Positions 1 to 8,451 of a stretch of DNA of 13,502 nucleotides are shown here, piece by piece (the first letter of the stretch is position 1; every line of letters begins with the position of its first letter). Below the pieces are notes generated by a model. It was given only the letters and a program-made list of their open reading frames with translations. It was not told the DNA's origin and did not search any database. The DNA is taken from the NCBI GenBank assembly GCA_025360685.1, contig JANYBR010000003.1:1-13502 (forward strand). Reading direction: 5' to 3'. A program made the position numbers and the translations under genes. Source of the stretch: Pseudomonadota bacterium. Lineage in GTDB: Bacteria; Pseudomonadota; Alphaproteobacteria; Micropepsales; Micropepsaceae.

Positions 1-454
1 CAATCTCGCGTTCCCAGCGGTCGCCGTTCGCGAGTAGTCGGTCTTTGTCGTAGTACAGCTCTTCGCGGGTTTCGGTGGCGTACTCGAAATTTGGCCCTTC
101 CACGATCGCATCGACGGGACAGGCCTCCTGGCACATTCCGCAATAAATGCATTTCACCATGTCGATGTCGTAGCGCGTCGTGCGGCGGCTGCCGTCTTCG
201 CGCGGTTCGGCTTCGATCGTGATGGCCTGTGCCGGACAGATCGCCTCGCAGAGCTTGCACGCAATGCAGCGTTCCTCGCCGTTGGGATAGCGGCGAAGTG
301 CGTGCTCGCCGCGAAAACGTGGACTGAGCGGCCCCTTTTCGAATGGATAGTTGACCGTCGTCTTTTCCTTGAAGAGGTAACGCGTCGCAAGAATGAAGGC
401 GCGAATGAACTCCCAGAAGAAGATTTGCCGTGCCGTTCGGTCCAGAGTTGCCAT
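1..454 (-). CDS. nuoI: NADH-quinone oxidoreductase subunit I (partial, 3' end beyond window)
   Basis: This is the peripheral-arm ferredoxin-like subunit of complex I, which carries clusters N6a and N6b and passes electrons toward NuoB. I translated it by hand from the ATG at 454-452; 151 complete codons are visible and the reading frame is open to the window edge. It has an amphipathic N-terminus with the family motif YLFKEKTT near residue 26. Two complete 4Fe-4S motifs follow, CIACKLCEAICP (Cys63, 66, 69, 73) and CIYCGMCQEACP (Cys102, 105, 108, 112). From memory the family is about 160 residues, so only the last ten or so are missing. The gene begins 7 bases after the nuoH stop codon, so it is the distal cotranscribed gene of the visible operon. 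Identity is certain from the double ferredoxin motif plus context. Confidence 0.97.
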   Translation of the reverse strand, partial: MATLDRTARQIFFWEFIRAFILATRYLFKEKTTVNYPFEKGPLSPRFRGEHALRRYPNGEERCIACKLCEAICPAQAITIEAEPREDGSRRTTRYDIDMVKCIYCGMCQEACPVDAIVEGPNFEYATETREELYYDKDRLLANGDRWEREI

Positions 455-461
455 GGCGGCC

Positions 462-1532
462 TCACGCGTGATGGTGGAAGACGAGCACCCAGCCCGCCGT
501 GACCACCACCCAAAGAAGCGATGTCGGCAGGAACACCTTCCAGCCGAGCCGCATCAACTGATCGTAGCGATAGCGCGGCACCATGGCCTTCACCATCGCG
601 AACAGGAAAAAGAAAAAAAACACCTTCAGCAGGAACCAGAAGATTCCGGGAACTACCGAGAACGGCCAGATGCTGAGAGGCGGCAGCCAACCGCCGAAGA
701 ACAGGATCGCGCACATTGCGCACATCAGCACAACGCTGACATATTCGGCGAGGAAAAAGAGCAGAAACGGAGTCGAGGAATATTCGACAAAGAATCCTGC
801 CACCAATTCGGCTTCGGCTTCGACCAGATCGAATGGCGGGCGGTTGGTTTCAGCCAGCGCCGAGACGAAAAATATCGGCAGCATCGGAAACAGGATCGTA
901 AAGGCAAACCAGCCATGTTCCTGGGCACGCACGATGGCCGAGAGATTCAACGAACCGGCGTACAACAGCACAGTGATGATGACGAAGCCGATGGAAACTT
1001 CGTAGGAAACCATCTGCGCCGCGGCCCGCATGGCCGACAGGAACGGATATTTCGAATTCGACGCCCAGCCGGCCATGATGATGCCGTAGATGCCAAGCGA
1101 CGAGATCGCGAAGAGATAGAGAATACCAACATTGATGTCGGCTATGACCCAGCCATCGGCGAAAGGCACCACCGCCCAGCCTGCGAAGGCCAGCGTCGCG
1201 GTGACCAGGGGCGCCAGGATGAAGATCACCTTGTTGGCGCCCGAAGGAATGATGACTTCCTTGAACATGAATTTGAACGCGTCGGCGAAGGTCTGAAGCA
1301 GGCCGAACGGGCCAACTACGTTCGGGCCGCGGCGCAACGCAACAGCTGCCCAGATCTTCCGGTCGGCCAGGATGAAGAACGCAATCGAGATGAGAAGAGG
1401 CAGTTGGATGAGCAAGATCATCGTAACCTGACTCAGGGCCCAACCAACGCCATAGCCCCACGGCTCCGCGTCGGCGCTAAACATGTGCGCTATGTACACC
1501 GGCAGAAATTGATAAAAGTGCACGAGCGCCAT
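462..1532 (-). CDS. nuoH: NADH-quinone oxidoreductase subunit H
   Basis: This 356-residue inner-membrane subunit of complex I joins the peripheral arm to the proton-pumping arm and forms part of the quinone cavity. The protein is almost wholly hydrophobic, with about eight or nine membrane segments. Family landmarks are visible: LADRKIWAAV near 55-64, RRGPNVVGPFGLLQ near 68-80, GWASNSKYPFLSAMR at 155-169, the acidic quinone-site loop with ETNRPPFDL at 228-236, and RYRYDQLMRLGWK at 320-332. A run of five Phe (305-309) is coded by a T-rich stretch but the frame continues normally. The ATG at 1532 lies 3 bases after the nuoG stop, with a GGAG in the last nuoG codons as its ribosome binding site. 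Length and motifs are normal for the family. Confidence 0.98.
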   Translation of the reverse strand: MALVHFYQFLPVYIAHMFSADAEPWGYGVGWALSQVTMILLIQLPLLISIAFFILADRKIWAAVALRRGPNVVGPFGLLQTFADAFKFMFKEVIIPSGANKVIFILAPLVTATLAFAGWAVVPFADGWVIADINVGILYLFAISSLGIYGIIMAGWASNSKYPFLSAMRAAAQMVSYEVSIGFVIITVLLYAGSLNLSAIVRAQEHGWFAFTILFPMLPIFFVSALAETNRPPFDLVEAEAELVAGFFVEYSSTPFLLFFLAEYVSVVLMCAMCAILFFGGWLPPLSIWPFSVVPGIFWFLLKVFFFFFLFAMVKAMVPRYRYDQLMRLGWKVFLPTSLLWVVVTAGWVLVFHHHA

Positions 1533-1535
1533 CGC

Positions 1536-3686
1536 CTACTCCGCCGCACGCGGCACGCTGCCGCTAACTGCACCGGAGGAGCCGGTGACGAATTCGCGGC
1601 TGCAAGCGGCCATCGTCACGCTGGCGCGCGCGATCGGGTTCGTCAGGTAGAAGTCGGTCATCGCGCTTCCGAGCGGCAAGGTCGTGTCGAATTGTCCGGC
1701 CGACCCGACGGCACCCCAATTCGTAGTTCCCGCCCCGCCGTGCGGCACAATCTCGCCACGGTCGGCGAAGTGGGGGGCGTCGGCGGTGATCGCCGCGCGC
1801 AAGGCATCGAGATTGTCGTAGGGCAACCGCTTGCCGAGCACGTCGGATAGCGCCCGTAGGATTGCCCAGTCTTCCTTAGCCTCGCCGGGCGGAAACGTCG
1901 CGCGACGGGCGCGCTGGACCCGGCCTTCGAAATTGACATAGAGGCCATCTTTTTCGGTGTACGCAGCACCCGGCAAGACCACGTCGGCGTGATGCGCGCC
2001 GGCATCGCCGTGGCTGCCCTGATAAACGATGAACGCGCGGCCAAGGTGGGCGACGTCGAACTCGTCGGCACCAAGCAGATAGATAAAGTCGATTTCGCCT
2101 TTCTGCGCGCCGTCCACGATGGCTGCCACATCGCGGCCACCCTCGCCCGGCACAAAACCAAGATCGAGCGCACCTACGCGCGAAGCCGCAGTGTGCAGCA
2201 CGTTGAAGCCGTTCCAACCGCCTGCTGCCGCTCCGCCTGCGGGACCGATCATGCCCGTGTCGGCGGCGATCTTTGCTGCAAGCCTCAGTATTTCCGCTCC
2301 ATCTGCGCGCGCCACCGTGCTTGCGCCGACCACTATCATCGGCCGCTTGGCGTCGCGCAGAACGGCGGCGAACATGTGACCACCACTGGCGATCTGCTCG
2401 AGTGTGGCGACATCCGCGCCGATGTCGGTGACCGGATAAGTCTGGTTCGAGCGCACGCCCAGGCCGGCAATTTGGACATTTCCGGAAAGCCATGCTTTGC
2501 GGAATCGCGCGTTGAGAACAGGTGCTTCCCAGCGCGGGTTAACACCGACTAGCAGGATCGCGTCGGCCGCTTCAACGCCGGCGATTGTCGTGTTGAACAG
2601 GTAGGATTGACGCTGACCGCCGACCTTCGCTCCGTCCTGGCGACAATCGAGATTCTTTGCACCTAATGACACCATCAGGTCCTTGAGCGCTTTGATCTCC
2701 TCTGCGGCCGCGAGATCGCCGACAATCGCGGCCATCCGTTCCGGCTTGGTGGTGGACACCCGTGCTGCGATGGCTGCGAACGCTTCCGCCCACGTTGCGG
2801 GCTGCAGTTTGCCGCCTTTGCGGATGTAGGGCCGGTCCAGGCGCTGGCGCGCAAGCCCGTCACAGGCGTGCCGCGCTTTGTCCGATATCCACTCCTCGTT
2901 CACCTCTTCGTTCAGGCGCGGCAGTACGCGCATCACTTCGCGTCCGCGCGTATCGACGCGGATATTGCAGCCCTGCGCGTCCATCACGTCGATGGATTCG
3001 GTGTGCCGCAGTTCCCAAGGGCGAGCATTGAACGCGTATGGTTTCGATGTCAGCGCACCCACCGGGCAAAGATCAACGACATTGCCGGACAGTTCAGACG
3101 CGAACGCCTTCTCCAGGTAGGTCGTGATCTCCATATCCTCACCGCGGCCGGTGGCACCCAGATCGGGAACTCCCGCGACCTCGGTCGCAAACCTGACGCA
3201 GCGCGTGCACTGAATGCAGCGGGTCATGGTCGTGGCGACCAAGGGGCCCATATACTTGTCTTCGACGGCGCGCTTGTTCTCGCGGAAGCGATTGAACGCC
3301 GCGCGGCCATAACCCATGGCCTGGTCTTGCAGGTCGCACTCGCCGCCCTGGTCGCAGATCGGGCAGTCGAGCGGATGATTGATGAGCAGGAACTCCATCA
3401 CGCCTTCGCGCGCCTTGCGGGCGACCTGCGAATTGGTGTTGATCTTCGCTGGCGTTCCGTCCTTGTTCGGGAAGATATCGCGCACCTGCAGTGCACATGA
3501 GGCCTGTGGCTTGGGCGCGCCGACCCATTCGACGAGGCACATGCGGCAGTTACCGGCCACCGACAGCCGCTCGTGGTAGCAGAAACGTGGAATCTCACCG
3601 CCGGCTCTCTCGCAGGCCTGCAGCAAAGTGAGGCTGTCATCCGCCTCGATCTCCCTGCCATCGATGATGAGCTTGCGCGATGGCAT
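1536..3686 (-). CDS. nuoG: NADH-quinone oxidoreductase subunit G
   Basis: This is the large iron-sulfur subunit of the complex I NADH-dehydrogenase module, 716 residues. The N-terminal ferredoxin domain carries a 2Fe-2S site (Cys36, 47, 50, 64). The His-Cys3 4Fe-4S site follows (His104, Cys108, 111, 117), then a further 4Fe-4S site (Cys157, 160, 163 and Cys207 in LCPVG). The rest is a molybdopterin-oxidoreductase-like fold that in this family holds no molybdenum. I chose the ATG at 3686 because the protein then starts with the usual MPSRKLIIDG-type ferredoxin strand and overlaps the upstream DUF3291 stop codon by one base (TGATG). The open frame continues 86 codons further upstream, but that part is shadow inside the DUF3291 gene. 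The extra Cys motif for cluster N7, found in some bacteria, was not seen. Confidence 0.97.
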   Translation of the reverse strand: MPSRKLIIDGREIEADDSLTLLQACERAGGEIPRFCYHERLSVAGNCRMCLVEWVGAPKPQASCALQVRDIFPNKDGTPAKINTNSQVARKAREGVMEFLLINHPLDCPICDQGGECDLQDQAMGYGRAAFNRFRENKRAVEDKYMGPLVATTMTRCIQCTRCVRFATEVAGVPDLGATGRGEDMEITTYLEKAFASELSGNVVDLCPVGALTSKPYAFNARPWELRHTESIDVMDAQGCNIRVDTRGREVMRVLPRLNEEVNEEWISDKARHACDGLARQRLDRPYIRKGGKLQPATWAEAFAAIAARVSTTKPERMAAIVGDLAAAEEIKALKDLMVSLGAKNLDCRQDGAKVGGQRQSYLFNTTIAGVEAADAILLVGVNPRWEAPVLNARFRKAWLSGNVQIAGLGVRSNQTYPVTDIGADVATLEQIASGGHMFAAVLRDAKRPMIVVGASTVARADGAEILRLAAKIAADTGMIGPAGGAAAGGWNGFNVLHTAASRVGALDLGFVPGEGGRDVAAIVDGAQKGEIDFIYLLGADEFDVAHLGRAFIVYQGSHGDAGAHHADVVLPGAAYTEKDGLYVNFEGRVQRARRATFPPGEAKEDWAILRALSDVLGKRLPYDNLDALRAAITADAPHFADRGEIVPHGGAGTTNWGAVGSAGQFDTTLPLGSAMTDFYLTNPIARASVTMAACSREFVTGSSGAVSGSVPRAAE

Positions 3687-4153
3687 CAGCCGCACCGTTT
3701 CTCTTGCCAAAGTTTCGCGGACGGCAGATCGGCCCAGCCGAATGCGGTTTCGCCGGGACCATTTGCAATGTAGTGGTCGAGCCGTTCCTTCGCCTCGTCG
3801 AGCGTCGGGATGTGACCGGCTGGAATCCACCACATGACGACCGTCGGCTTGTCTGGCATTTCGAAGAATTGGTGCTTGCGTGCGTATATGTTCCGGTGAA
3901 CCGTCTGAAAGACAAATTTGCCGAGAGCCTCCGCGCTTTCCCACACGGACATATTCACATTCATGGACGGATCACCTGGCCAGTGCAGCGACAGCGCGCT
4001 GATGCCGCGATCATCCTTGAGGCGCCAGACAAATCCGGGCATGCGATCGGCCAGAGCATTGACGCGGGCAAGGTTGGCGTAGAAATCGGCCATGCGCGGA
4101 TCGTCCGGTCCGCCAAGGACGCGTCCGAGATTGACCTGGGCGAGATGCTGCAT
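3686..4153 (-). CDS. DUF3291-family protein inserted in the nuo operon
   Basis: This 155-residue soluble protein has no signal peptide or membrane segment. I recognise the DUF3291 family, which belongs to the dimeric ferredoxin-like (antibiotic monooxygenase-like) fold, by LAQVN at the start, PGFVWRL at 39-45, NMSVWES at 67-73 and WWIPAGHIPT at 108-117 followed by DEAKERL. Family members have no established reaction that I know of. It lies between nuoF and nuoG: its ATG is 4 bases after the nuoF stop, a GGAG sits 8 bases before it inside the end of nuoF, and its stop overlaps the nuoG start by one base. It is therefore translated with complex I, but it is not a known complex I subunit. A role in assembly, or a passenger gene fixed in the operon, are both inference. 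Coding quality matches its neighbours and it looks intact. Confidence 0.88.
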   Translation of the reverse strand: MQHLAQVNLGRVLGGPDDPRMADFYANLARVNALADRMPGFVWRLKDDRGISALSLHWPGDPSMNVNMSVWESAEALGKFVFQTVHRNIYARKHQFFEMPDKPTVVMWWIPAGHIPTLDEAKERLDHYIANGPGETAFGWADLPSAKLWQEKRCG

Positions 4154-4157
4154 CGCG

Positions 4158-5435
4158 CTACTCCGCCGCCATTTTTTGGCGCTCCGCGATGCGCCGCTCG
4201 AGCTCGGGACGGAAGTGACGGATCAAGCCCTGGATTGGCCAGCCAGCGGCGTCGCCGAGTCCGCAAATGACGTGGCCTTCGATCTGCTTGGTGACTTCCA
4301 TCAACTGGTCGATCTCTTCGACCCGAGCGTCGCCGGTCTCCAGCCGCTTCATCACGCGCCACATCCAGCCGGTTCCTTCGCGGCAAGGCGTGCACTGGCC
4401 GCAGCTTTCGTGCTTGTAGAAGTAAGCCAGCCGCGAAATGACCCGCAAAAGATCCGTCGACTTGTCCATGACGATCACGGCGGCTGTGCCCAGGCTCGAG
4501 TTCACGGCCTTTAGCGCGTCGAAGTCCATGATGACGCCATCGCAAACCGATTTTGGAATCATCGGACACGACGCGCCGCCCGGAATTACAGCTAGCAGAT
4601 TATCCCAGCCGCCGCGCACGCCGCCGGCATATCTCTCGATCAATTCGCGCATCGTAATGCCGAGGCCCTCTTCCACCGTGCAGGGCTTGTTCACGTGACC
4701 GGAAATGCAGAAGAGCTTGGTGCCCGTGTTGTTTGGGCGTCCGATGCCGGCGAACCACTCAGCCCCGCGGCGCATGATGGTCGGCACCACCGCGATGGAC
4801 TCCACATTGTTCACCGTGGTCGGGCAGCCATAGATGCCCATGTTCGCCGGGAACGGCGGTTTCATGCGCGGCTGGCCCTTCTTGCCTTCAAAGCTCTCGA
4901 GCAGCGCGGTTTCCTCGCCGCACACATAGGCGCCCGCCCCATGATGGACGAAAAGTTCAAAGTCCCAGCCGTGGATATTGCTTTTGCCGATCAGCTTGGC
5001 CGCATAGCATTCGTCGATTGCGGCCTGCAGACGTTGGCGCTCGCGAATGAATTCGCCCCGGATATAGATGTAGCATGTGTGTGCGCGCATCGCGAAGGAC
5101 GCAATCAGGCAGCCTTCGATCAAATGATGCGGATCATTACGCATGATGTCCCGGTCCTTGCATGTACCGGGTTCGGATTCGTCTGCGTTGACGACGAGAT
5201 AGTGCGGACGATCCTTCACTTCCTTTGGCATGAAGGTCCATTTCAGTCCCGTCGCGAAACCGGCACCGCCCCGTCCACGCAGGCCCGACTTCTTCATCTC
5301 GTCACAAATGCGTTCCGGGCCGAGTTCCAGGATCTTCTTCGTGCCGTCCCACAAACCGCGCGACATCGCGCCCTCCAGGCTGATATCCTCAAGCCCGTAG
5401 ATATTCGTAAAGATACGGTCATGGTCCGCAAGCAT
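4158..5435 (-). CDS. nuoF: NADH-quinone oxidoreductase subunit F (NADH- and FMN-binding)
   Basis: This subunit oxidises NADH through FMN and feeds electrons to cluster N3. It has 425 residues, the usual family length. Visible motifs are the glycine-rich nucleotide loop GRGGAGFATGLKW at 54-66, NADESEPGT at 83-91 next to the FMN site, GAGAYVCGEETALLE at 166-180, and the 4Fe-4S site ESCGQCTPCREG with Cys345, 348 and 351, plus Cys391. The ATG at 5435 overlaps the nuoE stop codon by one base (TGATG), implying coupled translation. The gene ends in a Glu-TAG preceded by GCGGCG, and this GGAG doubles as the ribosome binding site of the next gene. Confidence 0.98.
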   Translation of the reverse strand: MLADHDRIFTNIYGLEDISLEGAMSRGLWDGTKKILELGPERICDEMKKSGLRGRGGAGFATGLKWTFMPKEVKDRPHYLVVNADESEPGTCKDRDIMRNDPHHLIEGCLIASFAMRAHTCYIYIRGEFIRERQRLQAAIDECYAAKLIGKSNIHGWDFELFVHHGAGAYVCGEETALLESFEGKKGQPRMKPPFPANMGIYGCPTTVNNVESIAVVPTIMRRGAEWFAGIGRPNNTGTKLFCISGHVNKPCTVEEGLGITMRELIERYAGGVRGGWDNLLAVIPGGASCPMIPKSVCDGVIMDFDALKAVNSSLGTAAVIVMDKSTDLLRVISRLAYFYKHESCGQCTPCREGTGWMWRVMKRLETGDARVEEIDQLMEVTKQIEGHVICGLGDAAGWPIQGLIRHFRPELERRIAERQKMAAE

Positions 5436-6070
5436 CAGCTCGTTCCTGACGCTTTGGCGGCGTAGATCGAGCGATCGGTAAGAGAATTCAATCCGCCCGA
5501 AGGCTCCGAGGAGAAGCGACCAATCTGCGAACCAGGTCTGGGCGTTTCGCCACGGCCGAAGGCCTCGATCAGTTTCGCGGTGCTCGCGGCGTCAAGGTCT
5601 TCATAGAAGTCATTGCCGACCTGCATCATCGGCGCATTTACGCAGGCACCTAAGCACTCGACCTCTGTCCAAGACAACATGCCGTCCTTGGTCACGACGT
5701 GCTGACCGCGCGCGATGCGGTTCTGACAAACGGCGACGACGTCGTCCGAGCCTCGCAGCATGCACGGCGGCGTGGTGCAAACCTGGAGATGGAACTTGCC
5801 GACCGGCGCCAGATTGAACATCGTGTAGAACGTGGCGACCTCGAGCACTCGGATGTACGCCATGTCGAGCCGCCGGCCGACACACTCGATCATCGGATGC
5901 GTGACCCAGCCCTGCTGCTCCTGACCGATCCACAAAAGCGAGATCACGGCACTGGCCTGACGGCCGGGCGGGTATTTCGCGATCTCCTTTTCAATGCGCC
6001 CCATGTTCTCGAGCGTGAACTCAAAGCCGGGCGGCTGCATCTCTGGCGGTGCAAGGCGGCGCAGGCTCAT
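5435..6070 (-). CDS. nuoE: NADH-quinone oxidoreductase subunit E (2Fe-2S)
   Basis: This is the thioredoxin-like 2Fe-2S subunit of the NADH-dehydrogenase module, holding cluster N1a beside NuoF. It has 211 residues. A helical N-terminal part (about 20-85) includes the family motif ATFYTMFNLAPVGK. The cluster ligands are Cys98 and Cys103 (CTTPPC) and Cys139 and Cys143 (ECLGAC). The C-terminal 40 residues are low in conserved features and look flexible, ending in a Ser-, Gly- and Ala-rich tail. The ATG at 6070 overlaps the nuoD stop by four bases (ATGA). The single oddity is Pro at the third position after Cys98, where I remember Thr being common; all metal ligands are intact. Confidence 0.97.
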   Translation of the reverse strand: MSLRRLAPPEMQPPGFEFTLENMGRIEKEIAKYPPGRQASAVISLLWIGQEQQGWVTHPMIECVGRRLDMAYIRVLEVATFYTMFNLAPVGKFHLQVCTTPPCMLRGSDDVVAVCQNRIARGQHVVTKDGMLSWTEVECLGACVNAPMMQVGNDFYEDLDAASTAKLIEAFGRGETPRPGSQIGRFSSEPSGGLNSLTDRSIYAAKASGTS

Positions 6071-7269
6071 CGGTCGACCTCGCCGAATACGATGTCGAGC
6101 GAACCGAGCACGGCGGAAACGTCAGCCAGCATATGTCCCCGGTTCATGTAGTCCATGGCCTGCAAATGCACGAACGACGGCGCACGGATCTTGCAGCGAT
6201 AAGGCTTGTTGCCGCCGTCCGACACGAGGTAGACGCCAAACTCGCCCTTGGGCGCCTCGACCGCGGCGTACACCTCGCCCTTCGGTACGTGATAGCCTTC
6301 GGTATAGAGCTTGAAGTGATGGATCAGCGCCTCCATCGAACGCTTCATTTCTTCGCGCTTAGGCGGCACGACTTTGTTATCGGCCGACGAAACCGGCCCT
6401 GCCGGCATTTTCTCGATGCACTGTTTCATGATCTTGATTGATTGGCGCATCTCTTCCATGCGCAGCACGTAACGGTCATAGCAGTCCCCGTTACGGCCGA
6501 CGGGAATCTGGAAATCGAAATCATTGTAACATTCATACGGTTGCGAGCGGCGCAGGTCCCAAGCCACACCGGCCGAGCGCAGCATCACACCGGAAAACGC
6601 CCACATCTCGGCCTGCTCGCGATTCACGACCCCGATATCGACGTTACGCTGCTTGAAGATACGGTTTTCGACGATCAGCCCGTCGATGTCATCCAGGACC
6701 TTCAGGAACGGGTCGAGAAATTTGTACATGTCCTCCAGCAATCCCGGCGGCAGGTCCTGGTGCACCCCGCCTGGACGGAAATAGGCTGCGTGCATGCGGC
6801 TTCCGGACACGCGCTCGTAGAACGACAGCATTGTCTCGCGCGACTCCATGCCCCACAGCGGCGGGGTCATCGCGCCCACGTCCAGCGCCTGGAATGTTGT
6901 GTTGAGAATGTGGTTCATCAGCCGGCCGAGCTCGGAAAACAGCACGCGGATGTATTGCCCGCGTTTAGGAACTTCGAGACCGAGCAGCTTCTCGACCGCG
7001 AGAGCGAATGCATGCTCCTGATTCATTGGCGCGACATAGTCGAGCCGGTCGAAGTAAGGGACGGCCTGCAGGTATGTCTTGTGCTCGATTAGTTTTTCTG
7101 TACCGCGATGGAGCAAGCCGATATGAGGATCGACGCGTGTGACGATTTCACCGTCGAGATCGAGCACCAGGCGCAACACACCATGCGCCGCGGGATGTTG
7201 CGGCCCGAAATTGAGCGTGATCCTGGGTTCGTTCGCTTCGCCCTCCGGCTTGTCCAGGTAAGTGCTCAT
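6067..7269 (-). CDS. nuoD: NADH-quinone oxidoreductase subunit D
   Basis: This 49-kDa-type subunit of complex I forms most of the quinone-binding pocket together with NuoB. It has 400 residues, normal for a stand-alone NuoD that is not fused to NuoC. Visible landmarks are GPQHPAAHGVLR at 22-33, which carries the quinone-site histidine, PHIGLLHRGTEKL near 48-60, PYFDRLDYVAPM near 71-82, which should carry the quinone-site tyrosine, and a C-terminus ending LDIVFGEVDR. The fold is related to the large subunit of NiFe hydrogenases, but the metal ligands are absent as expected. It overlaps nuoC and nuoE by four bases at both ends (ATGA). Confidence 0.98.
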   Translation of the reverse strand: MSTYLDKPEGEANEPRITLNFGPQHPAAHGVLRLVLDLDGEIVTRVDPHIGLLHRGTEKLIEHKTYLQAVPYFDRLDYVAPMNQEHAFALAVEKLLGLEVPKRGQYIRVLFSELGRLMNHILNTTFQALDVGAMTPPLWGMESRETMLSFYERVSGSRMHAAYFRPGGVHQDLPPGLLEDMYKFLDPFLKVLDDIDGLIVENRIFKQRNVDIGVVNREQAEMWAFSGVMLRSAGVAWDLRRSQPYECYNDFDFQIPVGRNGDCYDRYVLRMEEMRQSIKIMKQCIEKMPAGPVSSADNKVVPPKREEMKRSMEALIHHFKLYTEGYHVPKGEVYAAVEAPKGEFGVYLVSDGGNKPYRCKIRAPSFVHLQAMDYMNRGHMLADVSAVLGSLDIVFGEVDR

Positions 7270-7886
7270 GCCTTCTTTCCCGGATTCCCAGAAGCAGCTC
7301 TCTGGCCGTCTGGCATGATGTGCGGTGCGCCTTCCCAGGGCGACATGAAATCGAAATCGCGAAATTCCTGCACAAGCTGCACCGGTTGATAGACGACGCG
7401 CTTGAGCTCGTCGTCGTAGCGCACCTCGACGAATCCGGTGAGCGGAAAATCCTTGCGCAACGGATGCCCCGAGAACCCGTAGTCGGTCAGTATCCGCCGC
7501 AGGTCGGGGTGGTCCGAAAACGCCATGCCATACATGTCGAACGCCTCGCGTTCGAACCAGTTGGCCGCGGGATACACGCTCACCACGGACGGCACCGAAT
7601 CTTCTTCATTCGTCTGCACGCGAACCCTCACGCGCATGTTCTTCGTCAGTGACAGAAGATGATAGACGACATCAAAGCGCTTCTCGCGCTGGGGCCAGTC
7701 GACACCGCAGATATCCACCAGGATCTTGAATTCGCACTCCGGATCGTCGCGCAGGAACTTCATAACGCGCACGATCTCGCCGAGCTCGGCGTCGAGCGTC
7801 AGTTCGCCAACCAAAGCATGGTGTGCACGGAACGCGCCAGGCAGCGCGTCGCTGAGTTTCTGGCCGAGCTGCGCAAGATCGGTCAT
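7266..7886 (-). CDS. nuoC: NADH-quinone oxidoreductase subunit C
   Basis: This 30-kDa-type subunit of complex I stabilises the contact between NuoD and the rest of the peripheral arm and carries no cofactor. It has 206 residues. The family signature is clear: EREAFDMYG at 112-120, followed by HPDLRRILTDYGF from 126 and HPLRKDFPL from 141. The N-terminal half carries the conserved VDICGVDWP near 57-65. Its ATG lies one base after the nuoB stop codon and its own stop overlaps the nuoD start by four bases. Having nuoC separate from nuoD is the common arrangement outside enterobacteria. Confidence 0.98.
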   Translation of the reverse strand: MTDLAQLGQKLSDALPGAFRAHHALVGELTLDAELGEIVRVMKFLRDDPECEFKILVDICGVDWPQREKRFDVVYHLLSLTKNMRVRVRVQTNEEDSVPSVVSVYPAANWFEREAFDMYGMAFSDHPDLRRILTDYGFSGHPLRKDFPLTGFVEVRYDDELKRVVYQPVQLVQEFRDFDFMSPWEGAPHIMPDGQRAASGNPGKKA

Positions 7887-7887
7887 C

Positions 7888-8451
7888 TCAGCGCTCGATT
7901 GTTCCGGTACGGCGGATTTTCCGCTGCAGCAGCATGATCCCGTAGATCAGCGCTTCGGCCGTCGGAGGGCAGCCCGGGACATAGATGTCAACGGGCACGA
8001 TGCGATCGCAACCGCGCACTACCGCGTAGGAATAGTGGTAGTAGCCGCCGCCATTCGCGCACGATCCCATCGAGATTACGTAGCGCGGCTCAGGCATCTG
8101 ATCGTAGACCTTGCGAAGCGCCGGAGCCATCTTGTTTGTCAGGGTGCCGGCAACGATCATCACGTCGGATTGGCGCGGGGAGCCGCGCGGCGCCGCACCG
8201 AAGCGCTCCAGATCATAGCGCGGCATGCTCGCCTGCATCATCTCCACGGCACAACAGGCAAGGCCGAACGTCATCCACATCAGCGAACCGGTACGAGCCC
8301 AGTTCACCAGAGCTTCGGCCGAGGTGACGAGAAAACCCTTATCCGCCATCTCGGCCTGCATGGCCTTGAAGTAGGGATCGTTGCCACTGATCGATGCCGC
8401 CGCGCCTTCGACGCCTGTGCGTGAAGTGGGGCTTGCGGGGATCACTCCCAT
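7888..8451 (-). CDS. nuoB: NADH-quinone oxidoreductase subunit B (cluster N2)
   Basis: This subunit holds the terminal 4Fe-4S cluster N2, which reduces quinone. It has 187 residues. The tandem cysteines Cys66 and Cys67 in FGLACCAVEMM, with Cys131 in MGSCANGGG and Cys161 in VPGCPPTAEAL, are the complete N2 ligand set. The first 25 residues are a variable, small-residue-rich extension. I take the ATG at 8451 because an AAGGGAG stretch lies at good distance upstream inside nuoA. The start lies within the last codons of nuoA, giving a 10-base overlap in a different frame, so translation of the two genes is probably coupled. Confidence 0.97.
   Translation of the reverse strand: MGVIPASPTSRTGVEGAAASISGNDPYFKAMQAEMADKGFLVTSAEALVNWARTGSLMWMTFGLACCAVEMMQASMPRYDLERFGAAPRGSPRQSDVMIVAGTLTNKMAPALRKVYDQMPEPRYVISMGSCANGGGYYHYSYAVVRGCDRIVPVDIYVPGCPPTAEALIYGIMLLQRKIRRTGTIER

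Noticed and set aside
595..625. Homopolymer T run in nuoH as a possible slippage site
   Set aside because: The frame reads through normally into conserved NuoH sequence, and a Phe run there is usual for the family as far as I recall.
393..1850. A 485-codon open frame on plus, antisense to nuoH and nuoG
   Set aside because: It is a codon-bias shadow: its product is rich in Arg, His and Gln with no domain, while the opposite strand encodes clear complex I subunits.
3687..3944. N-terminal extension of nuoG by 86 codons
   Set aside because: It lies in another frame inside the DUF3291 gene, is Arg- and Ser-rich, and precedes the usual ferredoxin-domain start at 3686.
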